DNA of 64,000 nt from NCBI GenBank assembly GCA_029961685.1, contig JARWKL010000010.1, positions 1,240,001 to 1,304,000 of the forward strand, in the 5' to 3' direction. The number at the start of each line of letters is the position of its first letter. Positions within the stretch are counted from its first letter, which is position 1. This stretch comes from Aristolochia californica (Eukaryota > Streptophyta > Magnoliopsida > Piperales > Aristolochiaceae). Under the pieces are notes generated by a model, which was not told the DNA's origin, searched no databases, and worked only from the letters and a program-made list of their open reading frames with translations. The translations under genes were made by a program, and so were the position numbers. Of the stretch, positions 24,701-53,700 are shown in pieces.

Positions 24701-27260
24701 AACAAGGTGAAGGCAATTACATTAGTGTACAGCAGCGCATTTTTTCGAGAATCCTCAAAGTTTCGAGGGGTTGAAGGCTCACTCACATCCGAGAAAGAAC
24801 GGTTATGTTTCTTATCCAGAGGTGTATTTTTAGCAGGCAGAGAGAACATCTGAAGCTGTTGAACTGCAGTGAAATCAGACAAAATAAGCCCTCAGCTGAA
24901 TCTTACACAGGAAGATATTAGCATAGAAATTTTATAACACATAAGAGTTTATAGTAGGGAAAAAGAATAGTTAAAAAAAGCTAAATTATAATTTTTTTTC
25001 AGATTGCAGAATAGTTAGAAAACCTAAATTGTAATTTTTATGTTTTTTTCAAAATAAGATGTGAAAAACGAGTTTACTTCAACCTTTGTTTTATACAGCT
25101 CAAATAAGTTGTTCAATTAAATAAAATCTAACACAACTAATTATTTCCTGCAACTTAAATTCCACATAAGATTCAAGTTGCCTTTAAAGGAACTGATCGA
25201 TGAGAATATTCTTCACCCTGAATGTTAGGAAGTTTCATGAACAGAATCAGCGCATAAATTCGGGGAGTCTGAAAACCATACAGACTGCATTCTCCTCCCG
25301 CTAGCCAAGAAATACCCATCATGCCCGCATGACCTTAGTGGAGTTGGCACCACTAATGCAAGCTCCAGATTTTCTACAACACACTTCACAAAAAATCCTC
25401 TGGGACAAAGATAAAAAATGCACCATATCCCATTTTGTGTGACTGGCATGTGAGAATACGAGTGATCATTTCATATGCTTAAACTGCCTACGAAAGTGTT
25501 TTCAACTGCTTAGTAAAGCATTAGATAGTTTATAGAAGTGTGCACAAATTAGTGGGCACCTAGAATACTTCAAAAGCACTTTGAACACTTCCATAAGGAA
25601 GTGGTTTCTTCTGAAGCATTTAGGGCGTTTATAAGGGCGTGGACACGTTGGTGCATACCTAAAACACTGGTAAGCACCCTAAAATGCTTCAATAAGGAAA
25701 TTTAATCTTATAGAAGGCGTTCAGAGTCCTCACCTCAATGTTTGGTGTTCCTACCAATGCATTCATGCTTCGCTTCCTTATTAAAGAGTTCCTTACAAAC
25801 ATTTAAAGTACTTATGTAAGGGTTTTCGACTCACAGCTTGATAAGCAGCCCAAATGCTCCAATAAACAGTCTCAACACTCTGCGAAGCAATTGTAACATA
25901 CACCCATGCACACACACAAAGAAAAGCTGAACATGAAATACAAAATGACAATTTTTAACTGTATCACAAAGAATTTTCTGCCAAAGGCATGGAAGGAAAT
26001 CTGATGCCTATAACACATGGAGAATAGAGCATTATGCATGTTGTCCTCTTTTTCTTTCTCCAATACAACTCTGGCCACCTCATTGACCATGTATGAGAAG
26101 GTACCAACCAAAAAAATGTAAATCAGAAGGGGCACCACTAATAACTTCTCTTTCTCTAGGCCCATTTTCACAGCATCAGCAAGTGCATTTGGGTTATCCA
26201 GTCACTTAATTGCTTCATTTTTGTAAGGTTACGTCTGCTAATGAGAATTCTTACAATTAATTATCAATTAGCCAAAATCTTTTACTTCAAAACCACTTAT
26301 TCGGCATTAATAGTAATCTTCTCATGGGTTCTCCCTTTGTAGAGGAGTACTATTCTTCAATAAGAACTAGACGTTAGTCCCTTTACCCTTTGGACATAGA
26401 TTTTTGTGCGGATAGAGACAAACAAACAGGTTACAGCAAGCCAGAATGGACAAGGAGAAATAACAGCAGAAAACAAAAGGACAAGAGGAAAAATGCACCG
26501 AAAGGTGCATTGTCAAGTTAGAATTAACTTGCTTCCAATTCTAAATATGCAAAAAAAGAAAAAAAAGTTCAATTTTAAAATTTAAGAAAAATGTAAACAC
26601 TTCGGATTCATTAATTCAATTAATATACTCTATTTTGAAGGATCATCAATTAACATATCCTCGCTGCTCAAACGTGTCCATACAGAGAAAATAAAAAACG
26701 GAAATAAAGATGCCAGCAACAGGAAGGCCAACCGGAACGAGATGTTGAAATACACATTTATCACCTTCAACGAAACCCAACAAACTTACTCAAAAAAGTA
26801 AATCTGAAAAACAGAAACAACGGTAAGTACAGCATTACTCCCAACAGGAAAACCAACTAGAACCCTTACGCACAACACTAGCCAACATCAAACCATAGAT
26901 GTTCCTGAATTTAAAAAAAAAAAAAAAAAAAAATCTTGACATTAACGAGAAATAAAGTCATCATTTCACAGTACAAGTCAACCTCAAAAGCAATTCCAAA
27001 AAAAATAAAAAATAACGATGCCATACGTTCTACTTAAAACCTACAATAAGCTACCAAAAAACGCGAGTAAGGAAGCACTTTCTCGCACGAAAGAAGACAA
27101 AACCGCACCATCGCAGCAACAAAAATCAACCACAAAGCATTACAACTCAGAAGCACAATCGCGCTAAAAACACTCTTCAGGGACTTGAGAACCTCTAAGG
27201 CTACCAACCTTGAGCGTTCGCCACAACCGCCGCCTCCTCTCGCGTTCCACAGTTGCCCAT
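21745..27260 (-). CDS. PBL8: receptor-like cytoplasmic kinase, RLCK-VII (PBL8 type)
   Basis: Serine/threonine kinase of the RLCK-VII (PBS1-like) group, which acts under cell-surface receptors at the plasma membrane. Six exons: 27260-27209, 24863-24526, 24427-24292, 23163-23027, 22916-22793 and 22199-21745. All have GT-AG junctions and frames close to 413 aa. The tiny first exon encodes [13 protein letters not shown], with an N-myristoylation glycine at 2 and a likely palmitoylated cysteine at 4; it lies 2.3 kb upstream of exon 2 and is easily missed. Kinase landmarks: glycine loop [11 protein letters not shown] (88-98), lysine K116 in [14 protein letters not shown] with D211, DFG at 229-231, [11 protein letters not shown] activation segment, APE at 256-258. 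The C-terminus [18 protein letters not shown] matches the PBL8 (At5g01020) group as I remember it. The 5' leader contains upstream ATGs. PBL8 rather than a sister paralogue is an inference. Confidence 0.93.
26909..26933. repeat. poly(A) tract in PBL8 intron 1
   Basis: A run of more than 20 adenines on the plus strand within the 2.3-kb first intron. It may mark a retroposed tail, but no element was recognised next to it. Confidence 0.6.
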
Positions 27261-29099
27261 CTTCGACCCTAACGCAGCCTCTCATTCTTCGACACTTCCT
27301 CACCGGAGAACCTCCTAGTTACCGTCGTCGATCATGTAACGGCGGCAAAGAATCGGTATACAGCAACCGGAGGCGAGAATCGGAGACCGAGATAGAGAAT
27401 CGGATGGGAGAAAAAAGCGCAGTTCGCTGCCGTTTACATGTGACCGCACGCTCTCAACAGATTCCTTTTCCCCTCCGCTTTAATTAAGAGAGGGATGAAA
27501 TGAAATTCTACTACGAGAGAGAGTGACGACGTAGGGACCTGATTTCACGAAATTACCCTCGTCTTCTCTGTCTTTTCTATCTCCGTCCTCTCCATGGGAG
27601 ACATGTGGGCCAGGGCGGTCGTTGTCATCAAATTCGAAATAAAATCTTTTAATTACCATTACAACCCTGGCGAGCAACCCCATACGCAGACAGTGAGGGC
27701 CCATCCGGTTCCATCCACTGCAATAATAAAGTCTGAACCGGGCCCACCTGAACCAGATTTAGTGAAAGAGTCAAGCGGGACCAACATGCACCAATCAACG
27801 TCTCGCTGGCTGTCCGCAGGACCGTTACCGCATTATTAGGTATCAGTTCAGAAATTACGGCCGGGCCTACACCTCTGACAACATATCTTGACCCTTGATT
27901 CGATCAGACGTGCTTTCCCTATTTCCGAAATATCTTTTCCACACGCACGCGCAAAAGGCCTTTTTCCCACAGCTCGATGCACACGTGGGAGCCTTTCCTC
28001 GGGAAGTGAGAAGGAGGGCTTTTTCGTTATTCGGGGAAAGGCGAGTGGGCGCGGTCCATTTCGAGAAAAGTGTCGGCGCCACCGCTGAGTACGACGACGC
28101 AACTAACCCAATTCGAGCACGTAATTACGATAAAAAACCAAGCAGTCCCTTGTGATATGCAAGACAATGAGGGGTATTATAGTCACTCTTTCAGAAAATC
28201 TGGTAAAGTAGAAAAAGTAAAACGGTTGGAAGACAGAAGCAGTTATACTTGCGGCCTCTCGTTTGCAGTCTCTTAGAGAAATTAATTTATTGCTTTTTTT
28301 TTAAACCAATCCGGAAAGAGAAAAAGAGATCCTATGGTGGGGCCGGTGGGGACGAGTGGGTTAATTGTATCGGCCGATACACCGTCCACATCGGCCATGT
28401 CCTCCAAAGGCAAAATCGGGTACATTATACATTTATAACGTACCACCCGAATCGAAGACTTTGCATATTTAAAAGCGAGTAGGTTAAGATTCCTCTGGAC
28501 AAAGAACGTGCTTCAATTAAATATTGACGTTCATAACAGCTAGCGCAATAACAATGTAGTCAAAGCCACTCTAGGGGACCCCTAACATTTGGGTGGGGGT
28601 ACCCTAGAAGCCCAACTATTTTATCATGGCCCAACTCTTCTATGCTTTTTATTAAAATAATAAAAATATAAAATTTAATGCATTTATGTATCAAATCGGT
28701 ACCTCCAAATGCTATAACATGACTGTCTAGTAAAAACCAATATCAAAGACAACTGCTTCGTTTTTATCAAAATTTGCAGGTTTCTGGGTAAATAGACGAG
28801 GGGCTCTCCATGTCAGTGTGCTCTTTCGGTAGAAAATCAAAGAGAACTCACTCTCCATGTGAGAGGAAAGAAAAAAAGCAAGAAACAAGAATTAGCTGCG
28901 TTAATTAATCTGTGTAGTGGCTAAGAATTAGCTCTAAAGGTTAGGATTTTCTCATCCCATGGAGACCAAAAGAGGTATGATTCGTCACCGCTTCGAAGCA
29001 TCATCAGGCGCTGCCGTCGTCAAAGGCCATCTCCAAGGAAAAAATCCAAAATGCAACTTACTACCCAGTACAACGAGTTAACCGGAAACCCTACGGAGA
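27261..29099. other. spacer: kinase promoter and PECT1 3' region
   Basis: Contains the PBL8 5' leader and promoter (27,261 to about 27,500) and, near 29,099, the PECT1 3'UTR. The leader has a seven-codon upstream ORF at 27,335-27,315 (minus) and an out-of-frame ATG at 27,285 that overlaps the kinase start. The section at 27.6-28.5 kb is GC-richer than most spacers here but shows no coding family. Confidence 0.5.
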
Positions 29100-45000
<15,901 letters not shown>

Positions 45001-45008
45001 GCCACTAC

Positions 45009-47288
45009 TAGGGGTGGCATCGAGTCGAGCCGAGCCTGAACCTGCTTATGTTGGAGCCGAACTTTATTTAAATAAAAAAAAACCTTATCTCGAGCCTAAA
45101 ATTGTTATCGAGCTCGAGCCCAACGAGTTCAAGCTGAGATCGAGCCTCAACATACATTTAAAACTTTTTAAAAAATATATATCGAATAAAATGTATATAA
45201 AATTATGCATACATTTTACATAAAATTGGGCATAACCTATATATATATATATAATACGTGCATAAAATTGGGCATAACCTCTACTTAAAATTGACCATAA
45301 TCTATATATATAATACTTGTATAAAATTCGGCATGACCACTACTTAAAATTGGACATAATTAGTATACATAATACCTGCATAAACACTCCATAAAATTGT
45401 TTATACATTCCATAAACACTCCATGAAATTGTTTATACACTCCATAAAATAGTCTAAAACTCCATACACCGCATAACATTATAAATAAACCTCATACAAT
45501 AATCAAACACAACAAAATTAAATGAAATATCACTATCAATTTACAATCACCCAAATAAAAACTATAAATCCTTTAAATAAAATCCTATTACTATTTGAGA
45601 CTTACTAGAAAATTACAATAAATATTTTAAATTTTTCTTAGGAAAGTTAAATGTACCTCTTATTGCCTTTTCCAAATAAATAAATAAAAATCAATAATTA
45701 ATCTAATATATTATTATACTTATCAATAAATTTTTAATCACATAAAATGTCAAACACAAAATTGCTATGAAAATTGCCTCATGCTCAAAGTATTATATCA
45801 TCAACTATCAAATACTTATTCAAATTTTTTCTATATGGTTTTCTAACCCATTTTGGCAAGAAAATCTTACTTAGGAAATTATATGATTTTTTAAAAAGAA
45901 TTTATAATTAGAAAAATATTTTGAAAAAACATGAGGCACTAATAGTCCCTATATTTTATACTAAAAATGTCTTTTCAACATTTATTGAAAAAACCACTAA
46001 TAGTCTCTAGAAACGTATTTCTACTAAAATATCTTTTCAATTTTTTTAAGAGCCACGAGGAAGGGACAAAGAGTTTTTTTTCCCTTGTTTATGATCTTGC
46101 ACGTAGGTGTGGCTTTGAATAAATTATATATAAAATTATGCATACATTTTAAAAAAATATAATGATAGGGGAGGTTCAAGATTGAAATTCAATAATGGAT
46201 TAAAATTTACCAATATTAATTTTTTTTACTCCAATTGTTGTCTAGCTTGTTTTGTAATTTTTGAATTTGGCCATAATTTAGTATGGTCTCCTTAGTGCCC
46301 CTAGATGAAAATTTATATTTTAGGAAAAACTAAAAATATTTTCCCTATGATACATATTCCCAAAAAACCTTTAAATAAAATCTTGTTACTATTAGTGACT
46401 TATTAGAAAATTACAAGAAATATTTTAAATTTTTTTTAGGAAAGTTAAATGGACCTTTTATTGTCTCTTATAAGGAAATAAATAAAAATTAAAATATCAA
46501 ACACAAAATTGCAAAGAAAATTGCTTCATGCTAAAAGTATTTTTATACAGTTTTCTAGCCCATCTTGGTATGAAAATCTTACTTAGAAAATTATATGATT
46601 TTTAATAAAAAATTTCAATTAGAAAAATATTTATAAAAACATGAGACACTAATAGTTTATAGAAACTTATTTCTATATTTTTTTAATTTTTTCGAGAGGA
46701 AAAAGTTTTTTTTTTTTTTTTTACTTTATGATCTCTCGCACGTGCAAGATCATCTTCACGTGGGGGAAGGGGGGAGATTATATTCTCCCCTAAACTTAGA
46801 TTATGGTTTTCTGCTGAGACGACACGGAGGGAAGGGGGTTATGGCGCCGAGGAGGACCTGTCGTCGGGGATGACGGTTGCGACGGAGGCAGCGGCGATGG
46901 AAGCAACGGTGACGGAAACAGAGGCGATGACGAGAAGAGGAAGAAATCGAACGGACGGCCACAGAGGCGGCCGACGAGCAACTGCGACGGCGGTAGAGGC
47001 GGCCGGCGAACAGTTGTGACGGTGGTAGAGGCGGCGACAACAACCGACGGGAGGAAATTTTTTTCCCCCCTCGCTCTCAATCCCACTCACGCTCTCCCCC
47101 TCCCAATCCCGATACCGATTTGACTCACCTCGAGTCGGCTCGCGAGCCGACGAACTGAACCTGGCTTCGGTCGAGCTCGACTCGTTAAGGTAAACGAGCC
47201 GATTTCGAGCTCGAGCTCGATAGATATCAAATTGAACTGAGTCGAACTCGAGCCGCTCGTAAGCCGGCTCGGTTTGAAGCCACCCCTG
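45009..47288. mobile_element. non-autonomous hAT-like DNA transposon
   Basis: The left end TAGGGGTGGC and the right end GCCACCCCTG are inverted repeats with the sequence usual for plant hAT termini. Both subterminal regions are packed with GAGCTCGAG/GAGCCGAGC-type repeats in both orientations. The flanks are GCCACTAC on the left and GCCCACCAC on the right, an 8-bp target duplication if one base was inserted and one changed. The interior has no transposase. It holds degenerate tandem repeats (CATAAAATTGGGCATAACC type, 45.2-45.45 kb), a large direct duplication and a GC-rich block at 46.80-47.10 kb with spurious ORFs. Confidence 0.75.
45570..46750. repeat. internal direct duplication within the hAT-like element
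   Basis: The segment 45,570-46,112 and the segment 46,368-46,750 share many blocks in the same order: CCTTTAAATAAAATC, AGGAAAGTTAAATG, AAACACAAAATTGC, AAAATCTTACTTAG, ACATGAG and TTTATGATCT. The copies have diverged with several indels, so the duplication is old. Confidence 0.7.
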
Positions 47289-47718
47289 GCCCACCACCTA
47301 CCCTTGCCCTCCTCCTTTTCACATTAGCCTAATGAAATTAATCTAAGTAAAAAAATATAAAATTAACACCCATGCTGGGGGGTGACAGTAATTTTGACAT
47401 AAAAAAGGGGTGAAACAAAAAACTACCTCTGGCCCCACTCGCCAGCGCGCAGTCTCGCGCATCCCATAGTCAACTCTCCCCCCTGCGGCGTACGTATAAC
47501 TGGCTCTCAGACGAGCCGTACTTTACCTCCGAGACGCCATCTCCCATCCAAATGCGTATAAACTGTCAAAACCTTCCGTCGATCTGCCGTTTACGAAACC
47601 AGCTCATTCCCTTTCCTCCTACCCGTTTCCTCTCACATATCGCTACACATTCTTCGACAAAACTTCCGATTAGGAGTGATAATTTCAAATTTGAGGAAGA
47701 TCTTTCGTCTGCTCGATT
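47289..47718 (+). promoter_or_regulatory. promoter and leader of the GOLD-domain gene
   Basis: A GC-richer 430-bp stretch between the hAT-like end and the ATG at 47719. A TATA-like GTATAAAC at about 47,559 would place the transcription start near 47,590. If transcription started earlier, an out-of-frame upstream ATG at 47,552 would overlap the main start. Confidence 0.4.
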
Positions 47719-50700
47719 ATGGCTTCAACGGAGGGTTTGGTCCCAATAACGAGGGAATATTTGGCACGATATTATGATAAATATCCTTTTCCTCCTCTGC
47801 CTGATGATGTCTCCAGGCTGTCGTCTGAGCTTCGGGGCATGTCGGAGGATCTACTTAGACAATTATCGGCTACCTCTGGTAGTGTTTCGTTTCCTTTATT
47901 TCCTGTTATCCTGCTAACTGATTTGTTTTATTTTTGTTGTTTTGTGGTTGATTCGGTGTAAATTTGACTCAGGCTTTTTATTTGTGGACCTTGTGTTTTA
48001 AGATGGTGAAAATTTGTGGGTTTGATCGGGCTTTTATTATTTTGCTCGTTGAGGATGTCATTCAACATTATGGGTAGTTATTCTATTTCTTTAAAGAGAT
48101 GTATACCTATATGGTCAGTTAGTAATGGTGATTAGATGCTCCTCTAAGTCGTCTGTATCTCCTTACGTGATAATTTTTAGTACTGTTTGCTCCATCAAGG
48201 AGTTAGTTTTTGTGGAACACTAATAGATCCCAAAGCTATTCTTTTGCCGTCAAACTAGTTAATCTCACTGGTAGTCATTTACGACCTGTTATACTGGCCA
48301 GGAATGGTCAAAGATAATTTGAGTTTATCTGTTTGTCTAGAATGTTTAAGAGGTGGAGAACCCTAAAGTTTTAACTGAAATTTCTACATTGAACCTTGTA
48401 CTCTTTTAAAATAAAAATTTATTTATTTATTTATTTTTGCGAAATTATTGCTTTTGTTTACTAGCGAGAAATGAATAAAGAAGAAGTACATGATATGAAA
48501 GGGCCATTGATAAAGCACATTAAAATGCACGAAAGCCATATTTTCACCTCCTTGGTTGTTGGTCTTTAAGTTATCTGGTTAAAGACCAGACCTGGGCTGT
48601 AATAGGGTATAATCTTTACTATGTAGTCATTTCAAACTTACTTTTCTTTTTGTAGGCGAAGAAATGTTGTTGCTTGAAGTAGAGTCTCCTCCTCCCCACA
48701 AAATGGATGAGAATCTATGGAAGAACAGGGAACACATTGAAGAGATATTATATCTACTTGAGAGATCTCATTGGCCAAGATCGGTATGGTATTATCTTAC
48801 CAAATCTTTTAAAGTCATTAATGGACATGCCATGCTTGGTGATCTTGCATTTTTTAAAGTGCTCCAATTATAGTGAGGATTTTGTAACTAGATGTTTGCT
48901 CTTGAAAATCAATTCGTATTTTTTTTTTTCAGTTGTGAATTGTCTCTCACATTTTCATACTTAACACAAAAAAAAGTTCATATTGCACATTTTTTTTATC
49001 ACCTGACCAAGTTAATGTGTTCATGCAGCTTCAGGAACAATCAACACCTGAAGACATTGAAATTACCAATGTGCTAGGGGAACTGCAAGTGAAACTATTA
49101 AGCACATTGAAGACGTTGGAGTCCTTCCAGGCCAAGAATGCTGATAATATTTTTAGTACAGGTTTGTTTTTAAGTAAATTTCATCTCTTATTCAGGTTTT
49201 TTCTTTAAGTTAACAATTTTAAAATCAATGTAAACTGTTTATAGCTCATTGTCATTAGTTTTCTATATTTTTTCTTAAGTTAAATTTGTTTTTTTCAAAT
49301 TTCAAAAGCTTGATTTACTGAAGTGTATGACTATGCTTCTTATTTCCTGCTGTAATTGTTAAGGGAGTTACTGTATATTTGTGTTTTATAGGCGATTTTT
49401 AGGTTTTGCAGGTGCAGGAGATCAAATCCTGTACTAAACGAATATTTTATACCAGTTTATTTCAAAATAAATCTTTTGTTGAGTAATTAAAGCTTTAATA
49501 TGTTGAGTAATTAAAGCTTTAATATTTTGAGCAATTATTTACATGTATCTCTTACTGTCCTATCCATTGGCTAGTTATTTTGGGATGGGCCTTGGACCCA
49601 ACTTCAAATGGTATCAGAGCAGGTACTCATATGTGGGCCTACACCTAAACTATCCACTTTTAGAGCCCCAAAAGAGGGCCTACACCTAAACTATCCACTC
49701 GTAGAGCCACAAAAAAGGGCCTACACCTAAATTATCCACTTGTAGAGCCACAAACGAGGGCCTACACCTAAACTATTCACTTGTAGAGTCACAAAAGAGG
49801 GCCTACACCTAAACTATCCACTTGTAGAGCCACAAAAGAGGGCCTACATGTGAGGGAGAGTGTTAAGGAATAATCTCACATGGATTACTGAGTACAAAGA
49901 TCTTGAGTTTATTAGCTGGGAAAGAGGTTTCCTAAGTTGGCTAGTCATTTTGGGATGGGCCTTGGACCCAACTTAACAAATTTGGCATCACATTCCTTGC
50001 TCGACTAACATGGCCGTTGAAGCTTTAGCTGAGGGAGGGGTTCATCTTGCCAACATTGTCACCACTGATACAACCCGCTCATTTATCCTTTTGTTCTTAG
50101 TTAGTTTGCTCAGATTGTAGTGTTTCTTTCTGGTTTCTTTTCTGATGTCGTATCTTTGGATGCACATCATGTTTTAGGCATGGCATTTGTTTTTTCCCTC
50201 TAATGAGATTCTCATGCCATTCGGGGAAAAAAAGGATGGCTTATCTAACTTGGCCAAAATAATGGTTTTTGACCTCTAGGGGATTATTTTCCAAGGGGAT
50301 TGCAACATGTCAGTAGTGGGAAGGACCTCCCAAGCGATTATTTTGCACCCACATGTCCCTCCAGAGTCTAATTTTAGTCCTCAAAGCTCATGAAACCTAA
50401 TTCCAAGAGAACACAAAAGCTTAAGCTTTCACGGTACTTCCTAAATGCTTGATGCATGGGAAGAGGTGAGATCAGGGTGGGGCATGTGTTGTTAAAGCCT
50501 CTATATTTTGAGGCAATGAAAATTCTCCACAAGGTCAACTTTCAGTCCCATTTTGCTAGAGCCATGTGCTAGGAGAGCTTGGTTCATTGGTTTAATTAAT
50601 TTGATTCCTTCACCTAGACTTTCTGCCATGCTAACTTTCTCATAGTTGTCCAAGTGGCATCAAAACCTCATAATAAAACTCCCTTAAGTGCCACACTCAA

Positions 50701-53700
50701 ATAATTTCTAGTTGACATTTGTAGCTATTCGAGCATTACTTGGACCAATGCTTTGAGAAGTGCTATTAGATTAGCTGATTCCCTTGCTAAAGCGGGTTTT
50801 CCCTGCAACCTTTTTAATGTGAGAACCACCTAGAGAAAGCCTTGGATTCTTGTTGCATCTTCCTTTTTTCCCTCTATTTTGTTTTGAATTTGTGATTGTA
50901 TTGTATTCTCCTTGTATATACTTTTTCTCACTTAGGAACCCCTTCTTAGCAGAATCACTTTCTAGTTACATCTGAAAACATAAAAAAAAAGTGCTAAGCA
51001 AAAGTATGACTAACTCCTTTGTGGATTGTCTTTTGGTGACCTTGATTTTGGAGGCAAGACTTGGTAGACAAGGGAGAAAAGGAAGGTTGTAGGTGGGGAG
51101 TCCACTTGATTTGGACATTACTTCTAGAAGCATGTTGCTTATGAGGCTTTAGAAAAATCTTTTGTAATACTTATTCATAAATGCTCAACTTTATAGCACG
51201 GTGAAAAGAAGTTATTCTTCATAAAAGTGATCTTATATGAGATTCACGAGGCTTATAAGTCACTGACCCTTAAAATCAACTACCAAGAGGAAACATGATA
51301 ATAACTTACACCTAAGGTCGGAAGGCAAACCTGATGTGCTGTAGTTAGCCTAAAAGAGGCCCAAACAAATTCCTACAAAACATGACACTACCGGCAAGTA
51401 AGTCCAACTATAATATACATAAAAATCCCAAAATAAGCCAAATAAATGCAGACTCTAAGCTTTTAAATCTTTTAACCAGAATTTGTTCCAAAGTAGGGCT
51501 CCTTATTGAGGAAAGTGGATGTTGATGCTTCTTTTCTCCCTTGTGTAAATTGCTTAAGGTGCTTCTTATTCTTCCTGAGGGAGCCAAACAGGTATGGGAT
51601 TTCTATCCTATTACCCTGACTTATAAATAGTTCAAGACTCATAAAAACTTCTACATCTTTGTTCTTCTAACCTGTTTGCCCTTGATTTTTTGATAAACTG
51701 TCTGACATATTTTAATTAATTCCACTAAAGAATTTGGTTGAATCTAGGAGCATGCTTAAGACTGTTAATAGCAGCAGGCAATTAGGTTTTCCAACCCTTA
51801 AGCTGCTCGAGGATCTCGTTTCGTATTCTGAATTTTTGCCTCTGGATTTTCTGGTAATTGGTGAATCAGTTATACCGAGCCATTTCTAAGATACTTTTGG
51901 CAATTGATCAGGGGATCTGTAATTTGCAGTTATGTCCTATATGCCCCAAGATTTTCGTGGTTCACTCATTAGACAACAAAGAGAGCGTTCAGAAAGGAGT
52001 AGGCAAACTGAGGTTGATGCTCTCATGAGCTCTGGAGGTAGTATTCGTGAAAGGTATGGTTTACTGTGGAGACAACAAATGGAAAGGTGAGATACCTACG
52101 CTTAGAAGGTTGGCCTTTGGCATTTTACTGGTAGCGAGAAGTTTGAAAGACTTAGTGCTCTCGTTTGTTGTGTCTCCAGACGAAGACAGTTGGCTCAGCT
52201 TGGCTCTGCAGCTGGTGTCTATAAGACACTGGTGAAGTACTTGGTTGGAGTTCCTCAGGTATGTCTTTAATTTTTAAGCTCCTAATCATATGTTTGCATC
52301 TGTTCTTTTTGTATTTTCCAGTACAAACAACTAATCTATTCATAATATAGAAAAATATCCCGTGATCAACTCTCCGACAGTCTTTCCTGGGAGGGACCTT
52401 ACTGATTTGGGAGATAGACATTAATTTCACTTTCATTACTTGTATCTTTTTTTTTTTTTTTTTGTCCTTTTAAGAATGTAAACATATTTTAAAGCAGCAT
52501 CCACAGGGGGGGTGCTGGCAAGTTGAATGGAGCTAACAAATGTACTTTCTCCCCTCATCTAAGGAAACATCCCTTTGCTTTCAAGTCTATTAAAAAATTA
52601 TACAGTTTGGTGTTGAGTATGTATTGAGTACATCTCCACTTGTAGAGCACATACACGGTTATATCAGTGATTATTAGTTTTGGATTGATCGGCTACTGAG
52701 TGGACAACATGACTTGTTAGATTGATATATACAATCTAACATTAGATAACACAATTTCCGCTACTGAACTTCTCTTTATATGGACATTCCATGTTCCCAA
52801 GTCTCATCCATCCACCAGTCAAAAGAAAAGAAAGTCCCACTCAGCTGTTCCAATTTGTATGAAATAAAGAACATTTTTTGATAAAAATTGGCAAAATATC
52901 AACTAAAAGCATTTGGTACTTGCAGCTGTTATTTGACACCTTATATGGATGGTGCTGAAAAATAGATCTTTTGGTTTGATCTGGAAAAAGGAATGTAGAT
53001 GTTTTAGAATATTGTCTACATAATTTCGGGCTGGTTAACATGTCTAAAAGTGCAATATGTAGCCATTCTGATATCGATTTTGATGATCTCAAGAAATTCA
53101 TATTTCCAATCTGTTGTTTATAGTGACTTGTATTAGGGATAGGAAATTCCCAAATTTGATTAGGTTGAACCTCAGATTCAGCACCCTTATGTTAACCTTT
53201 GGTGCCGGCTCAAAAGGAAACCTGAAACTGTTGGTTGTGAGAGATCTTTGCATTTTCTGTCGCTCTCCTCTCTCTTATATACAGGTTTGACTAGTAGATT
53301 CCTCTAAAGTTAACGCGTTGATTTTGTCATGCAGTTTAATTTCTATCAGCTATGTTATGGGTTTTTTCTATTTATAGCCGGAGATTCAGCACGTGTAATT
53401 AGTTTTTTGTTGCATTGTTGTTATATGCTTATGAGGAGATTTGGTACATAAAGAATTGTGTAGTCAAAACATTTAAGGTGGAGTCATGTCAAAAGGGATG
53501 TAAAAATGTTGTGGGTGCAGTTGCCAAAATTTTCTTTCTCTATGCATTGGTTGGTCTTCTATTTGAGTTTTATTCCTGTACCAAAATAAATATCATTGCC
53601 AACTTTGAGGAGAAGATTGTAAATGAACTTGTGGTTAGGACAGATTTTACTACTTATATTGGCACCATCATTTTGCTCATGGTGCAACCTGCGCTGCAGA

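Noticed and set aside
46796..47297. Overlapping ORFs rich in proline, arginine and serine
   Set aside because: They occupy all minus frames of a GC-rich block inside the hAT-like element; this is a composition effect.
47552..47749. 65-codon upstream ORF overlapping the GOLD-gene start
   Set aside because: The TATA-like element at about 47,559 would place transcription start downstream of its ATG, so it is probably not in the mRNA.
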